NCBI GenBank assembly: GCA_019428955.1
Contig: JAHYJF010000022.1
Span: forward strand, 1 to 22,653
Length of the DNA: 22,653 nt
Source: Burkholderiaceae bacterium
GTDB taxonomy: Bacteria; Pseudomonadota; Gammaproteobacteria; Burkholderiales; Burkholderiaceae_E
Direction: 5' to 3'
Within the stretch, counting starts at the first letter, position 1. Each line of letters opens with the position of its first letter. The translations under genes were made by a program, and so were the position numbers. This document shows positions 21,977-22,653 of this stretch, piece by piece. Below the pieces are notes generated by a model. It was not told the DNA's origin, did no database searches, and saw nothing but the letters and a program-made list of their open reading frames with translations.

Positions 21977-22488
21977 TTGCGAAACTCCTTGGTGCCCAGG
22001 ACCCGCTGGGGAATCAGCACCGCGACCGCGCGAGCGCTATCGAAGGCGAGCCGGGCCGACGCGGCAACAACCGAGGCAATATCCGCAACGCTGGCAGCAC
22101 GCTGCACGATGACGCCAGCGACTTCCAGAGCCGCCTGGGTGGCCTGCCCCATCGGCAACTGCCAGGGATTGAATTCACCCCATTCGCCGCGCATGGTGAC
22201 GATCGCCAGCAAGGGGATCCGGCACTCCTGCTGCAGCGAGAGCATGTTGATGCAGTTGCCGACACCGCTCGATTGCATCAGCAGGACCCCACGGTCTCCG
22301 CCCAGCCACGCGCCCGCCAGCATCGCCACGCCTTCCTGCTCGGTGGTGAGGGTGATCGAATGCATGGCGGATTCGGCGTCGCAGAGCCTGATCAGCTCGG
22401 ACAGGCCGGCATCGGGAACGTAGGCCACCTGGCGGACCTGGGCCCGGCGCAGTTCGTCAAAGACCTCCGTGGACCATGATGGCGACAT
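21973..22488 (-). CDS. Thiamine-diphosphate decarboxylase, alpha (PYR-domain) subunit
   Basis: The 171-residue protein is the N-terminal, pyrimidine-binding half of a split ThDP decarboxylase such as ComD. The segment LTTEQEGVAMLAGAWLGG (47-64) carries the glutamate (E50 or E52) that activates the thiamine ring. VAYVPDAGLSELI and the LMQSSGVGNCINML stretch are typical of the family. ATG at 22488 is preferred; an in-frame TTG at 22548 would add 20 residues without coding character. No clear ribosome binding site is seen. It is the first gene of the operon, and the next gene starts inside its stop codon. Confidence 0.85.
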   Translation of the reverse strand: MSPSWSTEVFDELRRAQVRQVAYVPDAGLSELIRLCDAESAMHSITLTTEQEGVAMLAGAWLGGDRGVLLMQSSGVGNCINMLSLQQECRIPLLAIVTMRGEWGEFNPWQLPMGQATQAALEVAGVIVQRAASVADIASVVAASARLAFDSARAVAVLIPQRVLGTKEFRK

Positions 22489-22653
22489 TGGTGGCGGCTC
22501 TACAGATCGGGTGACTGGGATCCGGCGGTACAAAGTCTCGTCCCGCAACAGATGACGGCTCCGATGCTACTGCGAGTGGCGGCCTACTGCCAGTGCTAGT
22601 CTTTTCCAAAATGGGATGAGTCTGAAACGGGGGACGTGTTTCCAAAGAGGAAT
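22489..22653 (-). other. Upstream region of the decarboxylase-Pxp operon
   Basis: This 165-bp stretch at the window edge shows no gene I can support. TTGGAA is present on the minus strand, but no convincing -10 hexamer stands 17 bp from it. The operon promoter and any operator are probably here or just outside the window. Confidence 0.3.

Noticed and set aside
21356..22488. Naming the ThDP pair sulfopyruvate or phosphonopyruvate decarboxylase outright
   Set aside because: The split architecture fits, but no sulfonate or phosphonate genes are nearby and the substrate residues cannot be judged by eye.
1..22653. CRISPR arrays, insertion sequences, integrases, attachment sites
   Set aside because: No regularly spaced direct repeats, transposase or integrase motifs were seen; tRNA-Val is not followed by a repeat of its 3' end.

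Overview
The window reads as chromosomal DNA from a high-GC proteobacterium, most likely a betaproteobacterium of the Burkholderiales type. I base this on the order tRNA-Val, thrS, infC, rpmI, rplT, pheS, on a DUF1631-family gene beside it, and on the catabolic genes rich in CoA-transferase, MmgE/PrpD and 5-oxoprolinase families. The species cannot be named from sequence alone. Every gene except one LysR regulator lies on the minus strand.

Region 1 (1-3523) is housekeeping. It holds the start of pheS, then rplT, rpmI, infC with a probable AUA start codon, and thrS, preceded by tRNA-Val(GAC). An intrinsic terminator sits between the tRNA and thrS, only 14 nt from the thrS start codon. Region 2 (3524-10163) holds a large DUF1631-family gene, a QseBC/TctDE-type two-component pair with overlapping stop and start, a possible small ORF just upstream of the regulator, and a periplasmic DegP/MucD protease. 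A spaced GTCA repeat of OmpR/PhoB type precedes the DUF1631 gene. The protease gene is divergent from the LysR gene.

Region 3 (10164-17234) looks like an itaconate-degradation locus: a LysR regulator, a SAM methyltransferase, a CitE-like lyase (ccl), an MmgE/PrpD protein, a family III CoA-transferase (ict), an unusual acyl-CoA dehydrogenase and a double-hotdog hydratase (ich). Ict, Ich and Ccl together would take itaconate through itaconyl-CoA and (S)-citramalyl-CoA to acetyl-CoA and pyruvate. The gene content resembles, from memory, the Pseudomonas aeruginosa PA0877-PA0883 locus and Yersinia ripABC.

Region 4 (17388-22488) is a tightly packed operon. It encodes a split thiamine-diphosphate 2-oxoacid decarboxylase (alpha and beta), the 5-oxoprolinase subunits PxpB, PxpC and PxpA, and an aldehyde dehydrogenase. 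The first five genes are joined by four-base stop/start overlaps. This fusion of a lactam-opening complex with a decarboxylase and an aldehyde oxidase is the least explained system in the window and the best candidate for an undescribed pathway.
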